Shown here piece by piece: positions 8,266 through 17,460 of a stretch of 64,000 nucleotides of DNA. Under the pieces are notes generated by a model that was given only the letters and a program-made list of their open reading frames with translations, made no database searches and was not told where the DNA came from. Every line of letters starts with the position of its first letter. Within the stretch, counting starts at the first letter, position 1. The stretch spans positions 1 through 64,000 of the forward strand of contig CAYVQE010000010.1 in the NCBI GenBank assembly GCA_964454005.1, given 5' to 3'. Made by a program: the position numbers and the translations under genes. Source of the stretch: CAYVQE01 sp964454005 (GTDB taxonomy: Bacteria > Myxococcota > B64-G9).

Positions 8266-11200
8266 CTATCCCGCCTGCAGGTAGATGGCCAGCCGGTCAT
8301 GGATGGCGAAGATCAGGTCCGGTCGACCGTCGCCGTCGACGTCGCCGATGGCGACCGCCCGCGGCTGGGCGCTGCCCTTTTTGTTCCGTTTGGCGCGATC
8401 GGCCAAACCCCTGGAGTACAGCCGATGGCGCATCACGGGGCGCAGCCGGCCCTTTCGCTGGCGCAGGATCTCGATCACCGCCTGGCGCCGATCGAAGAGC
8501 AGCACCTCGCGCCGGGCATCGCCATCCAGCTCACCGGTGTGCAGGTTCCAGTACTCGAACCGCTCCAGATCGGCATCCAGGGCGATGCGCGGCTCGGCGG
8601 CCAGCCGACTCGTGCGTGCCAGCAGAACCAACGCCCCGTCCGGGCGCCAGCCCACCAGGTCGGCCCGGCCGTCCCCGTCGACGTCACCGACGCTCAGCCG
8701 GCCCATCTCCACACCGGTCAGATCGGTCTCGGCGCGCCTCCGGAAGCCATCCGCCCCGGCGAGCCGCACCCGCCGGGCGCTGTGATCGCCGAAAGCGATC
8801 AGCTCGGCGCCCGAACCGGCATCGGGAACGGCGACCAGCTGCTCGATGCGTCCATGCTCCCAGGTGAGCTGGCGGGCGATGTAGAGCCGATCCTTCTCGT
8901 CCACCCGCAGCAGCCGCACGAAGCCGGGCTGGACCTGCAGCGCCTCCCGGCGGCCATCGCCGTCGACATCGGCCACCAGCAGCTCCCGATCTTTCTCGTC
9001 GTTGATCAGACGCTGCTGGTCGGCCACGGCCACGAAGCGGCCGTCGCCCAGACCCAAATACAGGCTCTCCTTGCCGGAGTAGGCCCAGAAGATGACCGCA
9101 TCCAGATGCGCATCCTCGTCGAAATGGGCGAAGGCCAAGCGCTCGATCTTGCCATCCAGCCGCGCTTGTTGGTGCTCTCCATCCGGTCCGAAGGTCAGCG
9201 CGCTGCCGGCCACGTCCACCGAGCCGGGGGGCTGCTCGGCCGCGGTGCGGGCCACGCCGTCGGCCGCTGACCACCGGACCACCTGCCCGCCGCCGTCGCG
9301 TTCGAACCAGATCAGCGCCAGCGACTTTGCCCCCTCGCCCGCCAGACCCTCGAGCCGCTCGAGCTGCATGCCCTGGACCTCGCCGGCGGTGTGTATCGGC
9401 CGCGGAAACGCGATCCGGCCGTCGCGGATGGGGCTGAAGCCGAACAGTGAGTCGCGCGGCGACAGGCTGAACACCACCGCCTGGCCGGCGGCGGTGCGGT
9501 GGAGCCGGAAGGCCGACAGACCGGCCGGCGCCGGCGAGCGTCGAACCCGGAAGCCGTCGGCGCTGTGGTCGATGAGCGTGAACTCGCTGCGGTGGCGATC
9601 GACGGCCAGCAGCTCGTCCGCTCCGTCGCCGTCGATATCGAGCCCATCGCCGATCGTATCGCCCGCGGTCGGGTCGCGCCCCGAAGCGACCGGCAGCGAG
9701 ACCAGGGCGCGCCGCTGGCCACCAGCGGCGCGGCCGGTCACCAGACGCAGCTCGCGCAGCCGGTTGACACCGGCATCCAGAGTCAGGAAACGGGGATGGC
9801 TGGCCGGGCCGGCCGGCTCCACCGGGCCGCTGATCGGGCAGAACAAGGGCCGGCCGTGGTCGAACCGCCGATCCGCGGATTGCAGCCTGGCGGTGACGCC
9901 TCGATGGGCGGAGCGCACGAAGAGGATCACGTCCAGGCGGCCGTCGCCGTCAGCGTCCTGGAAGGCCAGCTGGAGCACTTTGCCCCGCAGCTCCGCCTCG
10001 AGCGGATAGCGCCGCCGCTCGCGACCGGACCATAGCACCGCGAAGCTGTCGGGCCCGAGCACGAACAGGTCGAGTCGGCTGTCGCCGTCGAGATCGACCA
10101 GCTGCAGGGCTTGCGGGTGGCCCACCACCTCCAGGTCGGCCAGCCTGCGCACCGGCTCGAAACCGCCGCCGGACCGACCGGCCAACAGGGACAAACCACC
10201 GGGCTGGCCGGCGAAGACCAGGTCGGCGGTGCCGTCGCCGGTCAAATCCCCGGCGGCCAGCGAGGTGATGCGGCTGGCCACGGCGATCGAGTCGACCTGG
10301 AACCGCCGGCTGGTGGGCAGCCGGTTGATGTCCCAGCCTCCGGCCAGGCCCGCGGGCTCACCGGCGGCCGGCGGACTGCGCCGCCGGCGGAGGATTCCGA
10401 TCTCCGACTTGTTGTTGTCGGCGAACACCACCTCCTGGGCCGAGCCGCCGCCCAGGTCGACCAGGCGCATGCAGCACAGGCCGTGACCGACGCGCACGAA
10501 GTCCGATCGGTTGAACCGAATGCGGCCATCGGTGGTGCTGATGGGCGGTTCCAGATAGGCGACGCCGGTATTGGGATTGTCCTCGTCGTAGGCGAACGCC
10601 TCGATGTTGTCCAAAAACTCCTTGACGTAGACGGTCGGGATGGCGAAGCCCAGTCCGTCCAGCAAGACCGCGCCCCGGCTGATCACCCCGATCACCTGAC
10701 CGCGGTCATTGAACAGCGGGCCGCCCGAATTGCCCGGGGCGATCGGGGCGGTGGTCTGTAGAAACAGCCGGCCGCCGATGTTGCGACCGACCTTGGACAC
10801 GATGCCCTGCGAGGTGGTGCGTTCGAGGCCCAGCGGGTTGCCGATGGCGAAGACCTCGTCGCCGACCCGCATCCGGCGCGAATCCCCGATCAGCAGCTGC
10901 GGAATCTCGACCTCCAGCGCCTGCTCGATCTTGAGCAGGGCCAGGTCCATCTCGGCGTTGACCGCCACGATGCGCACCTTGTCGTAGATCTTGCGGCCCA
11001 GGCTGTCGCCCCGGCGGGGGAACACCGTCACCCGGATGGTACGCTCGCCGGCCACCACGTGGTGGTTGGTCACCAGCAGACCGTCCGGGTTGCAAAACCA
11101 GCCGGTGCCCAGCCCGCGGGGGGTCTTGACCACCGCCACCGCCTCGCCCAGCTCGGCCACCAGGCTCTGGACGTCGCGCACCCGGCGCTGACCGGTGACG

Positions 11201-11466
11201 TAGGGGCCCGCATCCCGTTCCGCCGTCGCATCGCGTTCCGGCGCGTCAACCGAGCGCAGGGAGCGCACCCGTTCGGCCTCGAACCGCAGCGCCTCACCAC
11301 CGACCAGCAGCAGCACACCGCGGTCGTCGCGGCGCAGCAGCTCGCCTTCGACGCTGTCGCCGCCGTTCAGCTCCAGCCGCACCCGTTCGCCCGCATGCGC
11401 CGGCACGGCAACCAGCAACGCGACCAGGCACAACAGAGCGCGCATCGCCACCAGCTCGATGTTCAT
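8266..11466 (-). CDS. Secreted trypsin-like (Deg/HtrA-type) protease with FG-GAP repeat propeller
   Basis: 1066 residues. The start at 11466 gives a signal peptide ending VPAHAG; an alternative is MRALLCL 21 bp later. Residues 105-275 are a chymotrypsin-fold protease with His136 (TNHHVV), Asp174 (DLALLKI) and Ser247 (GNSGGP), the HtrA triad. No PDZ domain follows. Instead at least eight Asp-rich repeats of the D-x-D-G-D-G-x-x-D-L type (DLDGDSRLDLF, DVDGDGRADLV, DVDGDGRPDLI and others) form a probable Ca-binding FG-GAP/VCBS beta-propeller up to the C-terminus. The gene is cotranscribed with the downstream exported protein. I infer a periplasmic or extracellular protease that binds targets through the propeller. 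Confidence 0.85.
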   Translation of the reverse strand: MNIELVAMRALLCLVALLVAVPAHAGERVRLELNGGDSVEGELLRRDDRGVLLLVGGEALRFEAERVRSLRSVDAPERDATAERDAGPYVTGQRRVRDVQSLVAELGEAVAVVKTPRGLGTGWFCNPDGLLVTNHHVVAGERTIRVTVFPRRGDSLGRKIYDKVRIVAVNAEMDLALLKIEQALEVEIPQLLIGDSRRMRVGDEVFAIGNPLGLERTTSQGIVSKVGRNIGGRLFLQTTAPIAPGNSGGPLFNDRGQVIGVISRGAVLLDGLGFAIPTVYVKEFLDNIEAFAYDEDNPNTGVAYLEPPISTTDGRIRFNRSDFVRVGHGLCCMRLVDLGGGSAQEVVFADNNKSEIGILRRRRSPPAAGEPAGLAGGWDINRLPTSRRFQVDSIAVASRITSLAAGDLTGDGTADLVFAGQPGGLSLLAGRSGGGFEPVRRLADLEVVGHPQALQLVDLDGDSRLDLFVLGPDSFAVLWSGRERRRYPLEAELRGKVLQLAFQDADGDGRLDVILFVRSAHRGVTARLQSADRRFDHGRPLFCPISGPVEPAGPASHPRFLTLDAGVNRLRELRLVTGRAAGGQRRALVSLPVASGRDPTAGDTIGDGLDIDGDGADELLAVDRHRSEFTLIDHSADGFRVRRSPAPAGLSAFRLHRTAAGQAVVFSLSPRDSLFGFSPIRDGRIAFPRPIHTAGEVQGMQLERLEGLAGEGAKSLALIWFERDGGGQVVRWSAADGVARTAAEQPPGSVDVAGSALTFGPDGEHQQARLDGKIERLAFAHFDEDAHLDAVIFWAYSGKESLYLGLGDGRFVAVADQQRLINDEKDRELLVADVDGDGRREALQVQPGFVRLLRVDEKDRLYIARQLTWEHGRIEQLVAVPDAGSGAELIAFGDHSARRVRLAGADGFRRRAETDLTGVEMGRLSVGDVDGDGRADLVGWRPDGALVLLARTSRLAAEPRIALDADLERFEYWNLHTGELDGDARREVLLFDRRQAVIEILRQRKGRLRPVMRHRLYSRGLADRAKRNKKGSAQPRAVAIGDVDGDGRPDLIFAIHDRLAIYLQAG

Positions 11467-11645
11467 CCGCCCATTCCGTCCTTCCCCGCCCCATTCGGCC
11501 ACCGTAGCAGATCGGCCCGCCCGGCGCACCCGTCAGCCGCCGCTGCCCCACCACCTCTTCTGGCTGTCAATCCGGGAGCGAACCGGTCTCGCCCCGCACC
11601 CCAGATGCGGGTGTCGACACCCATTCGAGGGGGAAAACCGACACC

Positions 11646-11903
11646 TCAGAGGTCTTCGATGGCGCGCAGCTCGGCGGCCCGCTCCAGTTCGCGGCTGGTA
11701 TGGCGGATGCGCAAGGTCACCCGCTGCGGGCGGCCTGCGGCCGACAGCACGATCTCGGTCCTGGGCGTCTGCCAGGTGGTGGTCAGCGCCAACCGGCGCT
11801 CGAACGTCACCGCCACCGCGGCCAGCCGCTCGTTCTGAAACTCGAACTTCACCGTGGCCGGGCGTTCGGCCACCTCTCGCTGCAAGCGCAAGTCGCCGCT
11901 CAC
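11646..11903 (-). CDS. Small protein, translationally coupled
   Basis: 85 residues, starting at GTG (11903), which overlaps the stop of the upstream lipoprotein gene by 4 bases (GTGA). It has a regular, mixed-charge, beta-rich composition (VKFEFQNERLAAVAVTF, IVLSAAGRPQRVTLRI) and no signal peptide or Cys. The same frame upstream of the GTG is antisense-like, which supports this start. I do not recognise the family. Confidence 0.55.
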   Translation of the reverse strand: MSGDLRLQREVAERPATVKFEFQNERLAAVAVTFERRLALTTTWQTPRTEIVLSAAGRPQRVTLRIRHTSRELERAAELRAIEDL

Positions 11904-12904
11904 TCCGTGCACCAGGCCACCGTGCGCCCGTCGGCGGTGGCGCTGGAGCAACCGGTCAGCCCCTTGGCCTTGCAGTCCAGGCTGGCCACCTCGCCCAGGG
12001 CGCAGAAGGTGATCACACCGCCGGCGCAGCTCTCGTCGTAGCTGTCGACGCGGCATTCGTTGGCTTCGGCCACGCAGCTCATTCCCGCGAGCTGGGCGTC
12101 CGGGCCGCAGGTCAGCTCGGGGGCCAGCTGGCTGCAGTCCAGCCGGGCTTCCTTGCCCTCGCGGCAGCTGACCGCGACGTCGCCCTCGCAGACCGTCGCG
12201 AAGGACTCCTCGTCGCAATTGGCCCCATCGCCGATGCAGGTCACCTCACCATCGGCGCCGCTGCCGCAGGTGCCGCCGGCCTCGAGGGTACACTCGAAGC
12301 CACCGGCACTGCCCGAGCACGAGACGCTCTGTTCGTAGCGGCAGTCCCGCGCCTGCCAGACGCCGGAATCAGTGCACGCGAGCAGCAGCTCGCCGTCGCA
12401 GCGCGCCTCGTCGCTGTCCGGATCGCAGGTGCTCTCGCCGCAATCGGCCTCACCGTCGCGCTCGCCGCAGATCAGGTCGGCCGCAGCGCAGTCGAACGCA
12501 TCCGGCGGCGCCTCGTCGTCCTGCCAGCACTCGACCAGCACGTCGCCGACGCAGATCTGGTCATCGCCGTGGCCGTAACAGGCGGCGGTCTGCTCGGTAT
12601 CGGCCTGCACGCAGGCGCGCACTCCTTCACAGTCGCGGGCCCGATCCACGCAGTCGAGCAGAGAGGCAGTCAGCGCCACGTCCGAGCCGCGGTCGCGGCC
12701 GGCCGCCCGGTCGTACAGATAGAGCATGGCACACTGGCCACCGAAGCTCTCGTGCTCGCCCTCCGCGGCCATGCAGGCCGAGACCAGAGCACAGGTGTCA
12801 TAGTAGGACTTCAACGGTCCACCGCCGCCGGAATCGCAACCGGCGCAGACAACGAGCACCAGCGCTGAGCCGATCGAAGCGGCGGTTGTGAGTAACGCGC
12901 GCAT
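11900..12904 (-). CDS. Cys-rich lipoprotein
   Basis: 334 residues. The signal peptide ends in a lipobox VCAGC, then a Gly-rich linker. The mature protein carries about 40 Cys in short spaced repeats (C-x-G-x-x-x-x-x-C, CDG-LLLACTDSGVW-type units), the Cys-rich repeat style common in myxobacterial surface lipoproteins. No enzyme motif is seen. The gene is monocistronic or paired with the small coupled gene downstream. Confidence 0.8.
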   Translation of the reverse strand: MRALLTTAASIGSALVLVVCAGCDSGGGGPLKSYYDTCALVSACMAAEGEHESFGGQCAMLYLYDRAAGRDRGSDVALTASLLDCVDRARDCEGVRACVQADTEQTAACYGHGDDQICVGDVLVECWQDDEAPPDAFDCAAADLICGERDGEADCGESTCDPDSDEARCDGELLLACTDSGVWQARDCRYEQSVSCSGSAGGFECTLEAGGTCGSGADGEVTCIGDGANCDEESFATVCEGDVAVSCREGKEARLDCSQLAPELTCGPDAQLAGMSCVAEANECRVDSYDESCAGGVITFCALGEVASLDCKAKGLTGCSSATADGRTVAWCTE

Positions 12905-13015
12905 GGCAACCTCCCGGATTCAGGACGCAGGGAAACGGGCCGCCCGGCCCTTCCGATTCGTAACACCGCGCCCGAAAAGGGTCAATGCGGACACGAATCG
13001 CGGGCTGCTTCGCAG

Positions 13016-14371
13016 CTACTTGGTGATGCTGAACTGGTCGAGCTGCTCCTGGCCATTGCCGGAGTAGGCGGTGACGGTCAACTCATCGCCGGCGACATCG
13101 ACCACCACGTAGTTGCCCTTGTTGCCGTGGGTCGAGGTGACCGTCCACCAGTCGGTCCCGGCCGAGTAGCCCGGCGAGTAGAAGGCGCCGGCGACCACGT
13201 GGACCACGCCCTGGCCGGCCGGCTTGACCTGGCCGTCGGCCACCGGGTGGGTGCGCTCGTAGTTGTGGTCGTGGCCGGCGAAGGCCAGATCCACGCCCTG
13301 CTCCTCGAGCACCGGCACCCAGTGCTCCAGCACCCGGTCGGTCGAGCCGTGGTTGGAGGCCGAGTAGGCCGGGTGGTGGAACTGCACCACCGTCCAGACC
13401 GTGTTCGGGTTCTGGCGGGCGGCGGCCAGATCGCTGCGCAGCCAATCGACTTGGCCGCGAACGATCTCCACTCCGTTGGAGTTCAGGCCCACGAAATGGG
13501 TATTGCCGTAGTCGAAGGACCAGGCGAACTCCTCGTAGCCCGCCGGCAACCCCGCGGCGCGGGGCAGGGCGAACTGGTGGTAGTAGACCTCGGCGAAGAC
13601 CTCGTGGTTGCCCTGGACGGGCATCAGCACGGTATCGTTGACCAGCGGCGCCATGGCGGCGAACCAGGCGTCCCATTCCGGCTGATTGCCCATGCCGTTC
13701 ATGTCGCCCGAGAACAGCCAAAAGTCGGCATCCAGCGCCCGCAGCCGCTCGATGTTGGCGGCGATGCCCTCGTAGCCGCCGCGGCTATCGCCGGCCACAA
13801 CGTAGCGGAAGGCGGCGCCGGGCGACGGCGCCGGGGCGGTGGTGAAGCAGTTGAGCGCCGACAGGTTGACGCCCGCGAAGGTCTGGGTCTGCTCGTCGAA
13901 TCCCGTCCAGCTGCCGGCCCGATAGCAGTAGCGGGTCTGCGGCTCGAGCCCGGTCAGCTCGACCGTCCAGTTGACGAACTCGTCCGCCTCCTCGCCGGCC
14001 AGGCTCTCCTGGTAGAGCTGGCCTTCGCCCTCGGCCACGTGCTCGGGGCCGAACACGGTGATGGCGGGCGCATCGCCGCGGCGGTCGACGTACTCGGGAG
14101 CATCGGGGGCGAACCAGACCCGCGGCGTGTAAGCCTCCGTGTCCTTGAACGCGGTGCGCCACTGCACGGTCAGGCTGGTGGTCGGATCCGACTGCCAGGT
14201 CAGGTGCAGGTTGATGGGCTGCTTGTCCGCGTCGGTCACCCAGGCGTCGGGCTCGATGACGCGTTCGGGCGGGATGTCCTCGAAGCCGCATTGCAGCAGC
14301 ACCACCACACCGACTGCCGACAGGACCAGCGCCAGTAAAAACCCCAGACGCCCGCGTGGTCGACTCGCCAT
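13016..14371 (-). CDS. Purple acid phosphatase-like metallophosphoesterase
   Basis: 451 residues from ATG 14371, which has AGGAGG 8 bases upstream; the ATG 6 bases earlier sits too close to that site. The N-terminal hydrophobic segment ends in LLQC, so the protein is exported or membrane-anchored. Residues about 45-180 form a fibronectin-like purple-acid-phosphatase N-domain. The metallophosphoesterase core follows with GDSRG, FSGDMNG, GNHE, FHHPAYS and GHDHNYER, all the dinuclear metal ligands of the family. The gene begins 48 bp after the porin gene in the same direction. The pair suggests hydrolysis of phosphate esters outside the inner membrane with uptake through the porin. Confidence 0.88.
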   Translation of the reverse strand: MASRPRGRLGFLLALVLSAVGVVVLLQCGFEDIPPERVIEPDAWVTDADKQPINLHLTWQSDPTTSLTVQWRTAFKDTEAYTPRVWFAPDAPEYVDRRGDAPAITVFGPEHVAEGEGQLYQESLAGEEADEFVNWTVELTGLEPQTRYCYRAGSWTGFDEQTQTFAGVNLSALNCFTTAPAPSPGAAFRYVVAGDSRGGYEGIAANIERLRALDADFWLFSGDMNGMGNQPEWDAWFAAMAPLVNDTVLMPVQGNHEVFAEVYYHQFALPRAAGLPAGYEEFAWSFDYGNTHFVGLNSNGVEIVRGQVDWLRSDLAAARQNPNTVWTVVQFHHPAYSASNHGSTDRVLEHWVPVLEEQGVDLAFAGHDHNYERTHPVADGQVKPAGQGVVHVVAGAFYSPGYSAGTDWWTVTSTHGNKGNYVVVDVAGDELTVTAYSGNGQEQLDQFSITK

Positions 14372-14419
14372 ATCCATTACCTCCTGATTTCGGTCCCCCG
14401 GCCGTTCGCAGCCGCCCAG

Positions 14420-15706
14420 CTACAGATGATACTGGAAATTGAGCAGGAAGACGTCGTTGTCGAAGCTGTGGCCCTCGAGTTCCTGGCGGTGGATGTAGTT
14501 GAAGTCCAACCGGGCGCCGAAGCCCAGAAACAGGCTCAGCCCGGCGCTGATCCAGCGCTTCTTCTGGTACTTCAGCTCGTCGATCGACAGGGTCGAGGAG
14601 AAACCGCGCACCTGCTCGTCGCCGTCCATTTCCTCGTAGCGCAGGGCCAGGTCGACCACCCCGGGCCAGGCGTGCACGATCAGGTCGAGGTGGAAGCCCT
14701 GGCCCTGGTCGGCGTCCTGCGAGCCGTCGGGCAGAGCCTGGTGGTAGAAGTACTTGCGCATGGCCTCGGCCTCGAGCGTGAACAGCCAGATGTCCAGCGC
14801 CAGGTCGGCGCCCACCCACTGGTGGCGGGTCTCGGGGTCGAAGTTCTGATCCACGTGGGCGATGTTGGCGGCCAGCTCCAGCCGGAAGGGCAGCCCGGGG
14901 AAGTCCAGCACGTCGATGCCCAGCTCGCGCAGCAACCGGTCGACGCGCAGCGACACCCGCCCCACCGCCATCAGCTGCTGGGTGGTGCTGAGCTGCTCGA
15001 TGGCCTGCTTGGCCGAGTTGAACACGCCCAGCTGCACCCGGCCCACCCGCCAGGGATCGCCGAAGGCCAGCGCGAGCCCGAGCTGGCGCTTGGGGAAGAG
15101 CAGGTTGATGGTGGGCTTGTAGATCAGCGCCTGGTGGGCGGTGGATTTCATGTTGGTGCGGCTGAAGGGCACCCGCATGCGCCCGATGCGGGCGTCGAAA
15201 ACCGTGTAGCGGTTCCAGCCCAGGTAGGCGTCCTTGAGGTAGTCCGAGGAGCGGTTGCCATCCTTCTCCCGCGGCACCAGTTCGAACTTGACCTTGTAGT
15301 ACAGGCCCGGATCGTGGAATCGTCCGCCCAGACCCAGCTCGACGTTCTCGATGACGAAGCCCTCGCGGTGGCCCAGAAAGGACGGGTCCATGTTGGCCGA
15401 GTCCAGCTCGAGCTGGCGGCCGTCGTCGGTGGTGAGCCGGTAGGCCTCTTCCTGCGTGCTGACGAACAGCGTGCGCACCAGTACCTCGGGCTCGATGCGC
15501 GGGTCGAGCACGCGGGCATCGCGCGCCGGCGTGCGCCACAGGTCGGCCGGTGCGATATCGGCGTCGATGGCCGGCGCGGCCGGCAGCCAGCGCAGCCCGT
15601 CGGACTCCAACACCTCATAGAGCCCGGCCCGCGCTCCCGAAGCGGCGAGCAGCCACAATCCCAACAGCCCAAGCCCCAACCACCGGCCCCGGCAGCGACC
15701 CGGCAT
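14420..15706 (-). CDS. OprO/OprP-type phosphate-selective porin
   Basis: 428 residues. ATG 15706 was chosen because CGGAGG lies 6 bases before it; an ATG 24 bp upstream is possible. Signal peptide to ASGARAG, then about 130 residues of periplasmic-like sequence and a barrel region containing FHDPGLYYKVKFEL, DAYLGW and RIGRMRVPFSR, phrases typical of the OprO/P porin family. Alternating strands continue to the end, NFQYHL. It heads a two-gene unit with the purple acid phosphatase. Phosphate selectivity itself cannot be read from the sequence. Confidence 0.8.
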   Translation of the reverse strand: MPGRCRGRWLGLGLLGLWLLAASGARAGLYEVLESDGLRWLPAAPAIDADIAPADLWRTPARDARVLDPRIEPEVLVRTLFVSTQEEAYRLTTDDGRQLELDSANMDPSFLGHREGFVIENVELGLGGRFHDPGLYYKVKFELVPREKDGNRSSDYLKDAYLGWNRYTVFDARIGRMRVPFSRTNMKSTAHQALIYKPTINLLFPKRQLGLALAFGDPWRVGRVQLGVFNSAKQAIEQLSTTQQLMAVGRVSLRVDRLLRELGIDVLDFPGLPFRLELAANIAHVDQNFDPETRHQWVGADLALDIWLFTLEAEAMRKYFYHQALPDGSQDADQGQGFHLDLIVHAWPGVVDLALRYEEMDGDEQVRGFSSTLSIDELKYQKKRWISAGLSLFLGFGARLDFNYIHRQELEGHSFDNDVFLLNFQYHL

Positions 15707-15841
15707 GGCGAACCTCCGGTTGGTGTCCATCTCACCGATTGCCGCGCAGTAGACCAGCCCACGGTCGGGGAAGCAAGACCGCCGCGGTGACGGCTGCGCA
15801 ACATTTGCGTGCCGGCTCGCGTCTCCGAGCGGCCGCGACGC

Positions 15842-15994
15842 TCAGGACCCGTCCGACCGCGAACCGTACACCTTCTCCCAGGCGCGCCAGAACGGGCAGA
15901 AGCGCCCGTGCAGCGCCATCAGCTTGCCGAACAGGCTGTCCGGCTTCTCCCGCGCCCGCCGGCACAGCGGGCACTTTTCGCAACGCTTGGCCAT
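15842..15994 (-). CDS. Small conserved-type Cys protein
   Basis: About 50 residues from ATG 15994: MAKRCEKCPLCRRAREKPDS, then a stretch with GRFCPFWRAWEKVYG. It has C-x-x-C-x-x-C near the N-terminus and one further Cys in FCPFW. I recall similar short proteins in anaerobic delta-proteobacteria, of unknown role; metal or Fe-S binding is possible. The start is uncertain because no clear ribosome binding site precedes it, and the frame stays open 72 bp upstream. Confidence 0.55.
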   Translation of the reverse strand: MAKRCEKCPLCRRAREKPDSLFGKLMALHGRFCPFWRAWEKVYGSRSDGS

Positions 15995-16201
15995 CAACTC
16001 GGTCAGGGTCTTCAATCTCCACCTCCGCTGCAGCGCCAACGCATCTCGAGCGGCCCTCGTCCCCACCGGCGCGGACTCCCCCCGGGGCCAGCCACCGCTA
16101 GACCCCGGCCCGGGCCCAAACCATCAGGCCGAACAAGAACACGTCAGCGCCTCTCAGTCTACAGGCTGTAAGAACCTCCACTGGTTTTCCAGATTGAATG
16201 T

Positions 16202-16228
16202 CATTTTGTAAAATCATTTGCCAAAATG
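16202..16228. promoter_or_regulatory. AT-rich inverted repeat before AAA+ gene
   Basis: CATTTTG (16202-16208) and CAAAATG (16222-16228) are perfect inverse complements around a 13-bp spacer. They sit in an AT-rich island that contrasts with the GC-rich surroundings, just upstream of or overlapping the start of the AAA+ ATPase gene. Probable promoter/operator region. Confidence 0.35.
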
Positions 16229-16253
16229 CGGGTCCGAAGGCTACCCTGAGGGC

Positions 16254-17453
16254 GTGGTTGGAACCAGCGCTCAGTTCGCCGAGTTGCACCAACTCGCCCT
16301 CGAAAAGGGGCGCCGCTATCCGCGAGCGCGTTTCCTGCTCGACGCGATCCGGGCGACCGCCGGCCGGGCCTTTATCGGCATCGTGGGCCCCCGGGGTGTG
16401 GGCAAGACCGTGATGCTGCAGCAGCTCGCCCGCAGCGACGAGCGGGCGTTCTACCTCTCGGCCGACACCCTCGACGGCGAAGACCTGTTCGATGTAGTCA
16501 GGCAACTCGTGGCCGACTTCGAAATCGAGCGGCTGCTGGTCGATGAGATCCACTACGCGCCGGATTACGCCGCAGCCATCAAGCGCCTGTTCGACTTTCT
16601 CGATGTGCACGTGATCTTCACCAGCTCGGTGTCGCTATCGCTGCTCGACGCGGCCGAGGATCTGTCCCGGCGGGTGCAGCTGCGCACGCTGCCGCCCTTC
16701 TCCTTTCTGGAGTACCTGGCCTTCACCCAGAGCCGGGCGCTGCCGCCGCTCACGCTGGAGGATCTCTGGCAGCGGCGCTGGTCCCGCGAGCACCTGCTCG
16801 CCGCCGCGCACTTCGATCGCTACCTGCAGGGCGGCCTGATGCCCTTCGCCCTGGAGGAGCCCGACGTGCTCACCCTGCTGGCGCGCATCCGCGACCGGAT
16901 TCTCACCCGCGACATCCCGGCCGTGGCGCGCTTGCTCACCGACGAGATCGGCCGTATCGAACGCCTGCTTCGCTTCGTCGGTCGAGCCGAGGTGGACGGG
17001 ATCAACTACTCCTCGCTGTCGCGCAACCTCGGCATCACCAAGTACAAGGCCGAGGCTTATGTGGCCCTGCTGGAGCGGGCCTTCGTGCTCGCTCGGGTGC
17101 TGCCCGCGGGCACCAACGTGCTGCGCGAACCCAAGGTGCTCATGCGCCTGCCCTACCGCTTGCTCTACCGGGAACTGTACGACGCCATCGGCGGGTTGCG
17201 CGAGGACTTCGCGGTCGAGATGCTGCAAACCAGCGGCCTGACCTGCGACTATCTCAAATCGACCCGCGGCGCCAAGACGCCGGACTATCTGGTCCGCACG
17301 GACGAAGGTGCGCTGGTGGTCGAAGTCGGTGGCAAGGGCAAGGGGCGCAGCCAGTTCAAGGGCGTCAGCGTCGAACGCAAGCTCGTGTTCGCCCACGGCG
17401 AGCGCAAAGACGGCCCATTCCGCCCGCTGCACCTGCTCGGGTTCCTCCGTTAG
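16254..17453 (+). CDS. AAA+ ATPase with DUF4143-like C-terminal domain
   Basis: About 399 residues from GTG 16254; a TTG at 16218 in the same frame is also possible. Walker A is GPRGVGKT, Walker B is RLLVDEIHY, and a sensor-like Ser/Thr stretch FTSSVSL follows. The middle has a winged-helix-like segment (NYSSLSRNLGITKYKAEAYVALLERA). The end (DYLVRTDEGALVVEVGGKGKG) has the D-E-x-K-like core of a restriction-endonuclease fold, as in the archaeal-type ATPase/DUF4143 family. These proteins are common, often mobile and of unclear function. The AT-rich upstream sequence and lack of same-strand neighbours fit acquisition by transfer. Confidence 0.85.
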   Translation: MVGTSAQFAELHQLALEKGRRYPRARFLLDAIRATAGRAFIGIVGPRGVGKTVMLQQLARSDERAFYLSADTLDGEDLFDVVRQLVADFEIERLLVDEIHYAPDYAAAIKRLFDFLDVHVIFTSSVSLSLLDAAEDLSRRVQLRTLPPFSFLEYLAFTQSRALPPLTLEDLWQRRWSREHLLAAAHFDRYLQGGLMPFALEEPDVLTLLARIRDRILTRDIPAVARLLTDEIGRIERLLRFVGRAEVDGINYSSLSRNLGITKYKAEAYVALLERAFVLARVLPAGTNVLREPKVLMRLPYRLLYRELYDAIGGLREDFAVEMLQTSGLTCDYLKSTRGAKTPDYLVRTDEGALVVEVGGKGKGRSQFKGVSVERKLVFAHGERKDGPFRPLHLLGFLR

Positions 17454-17460
17454 CCCGAAG

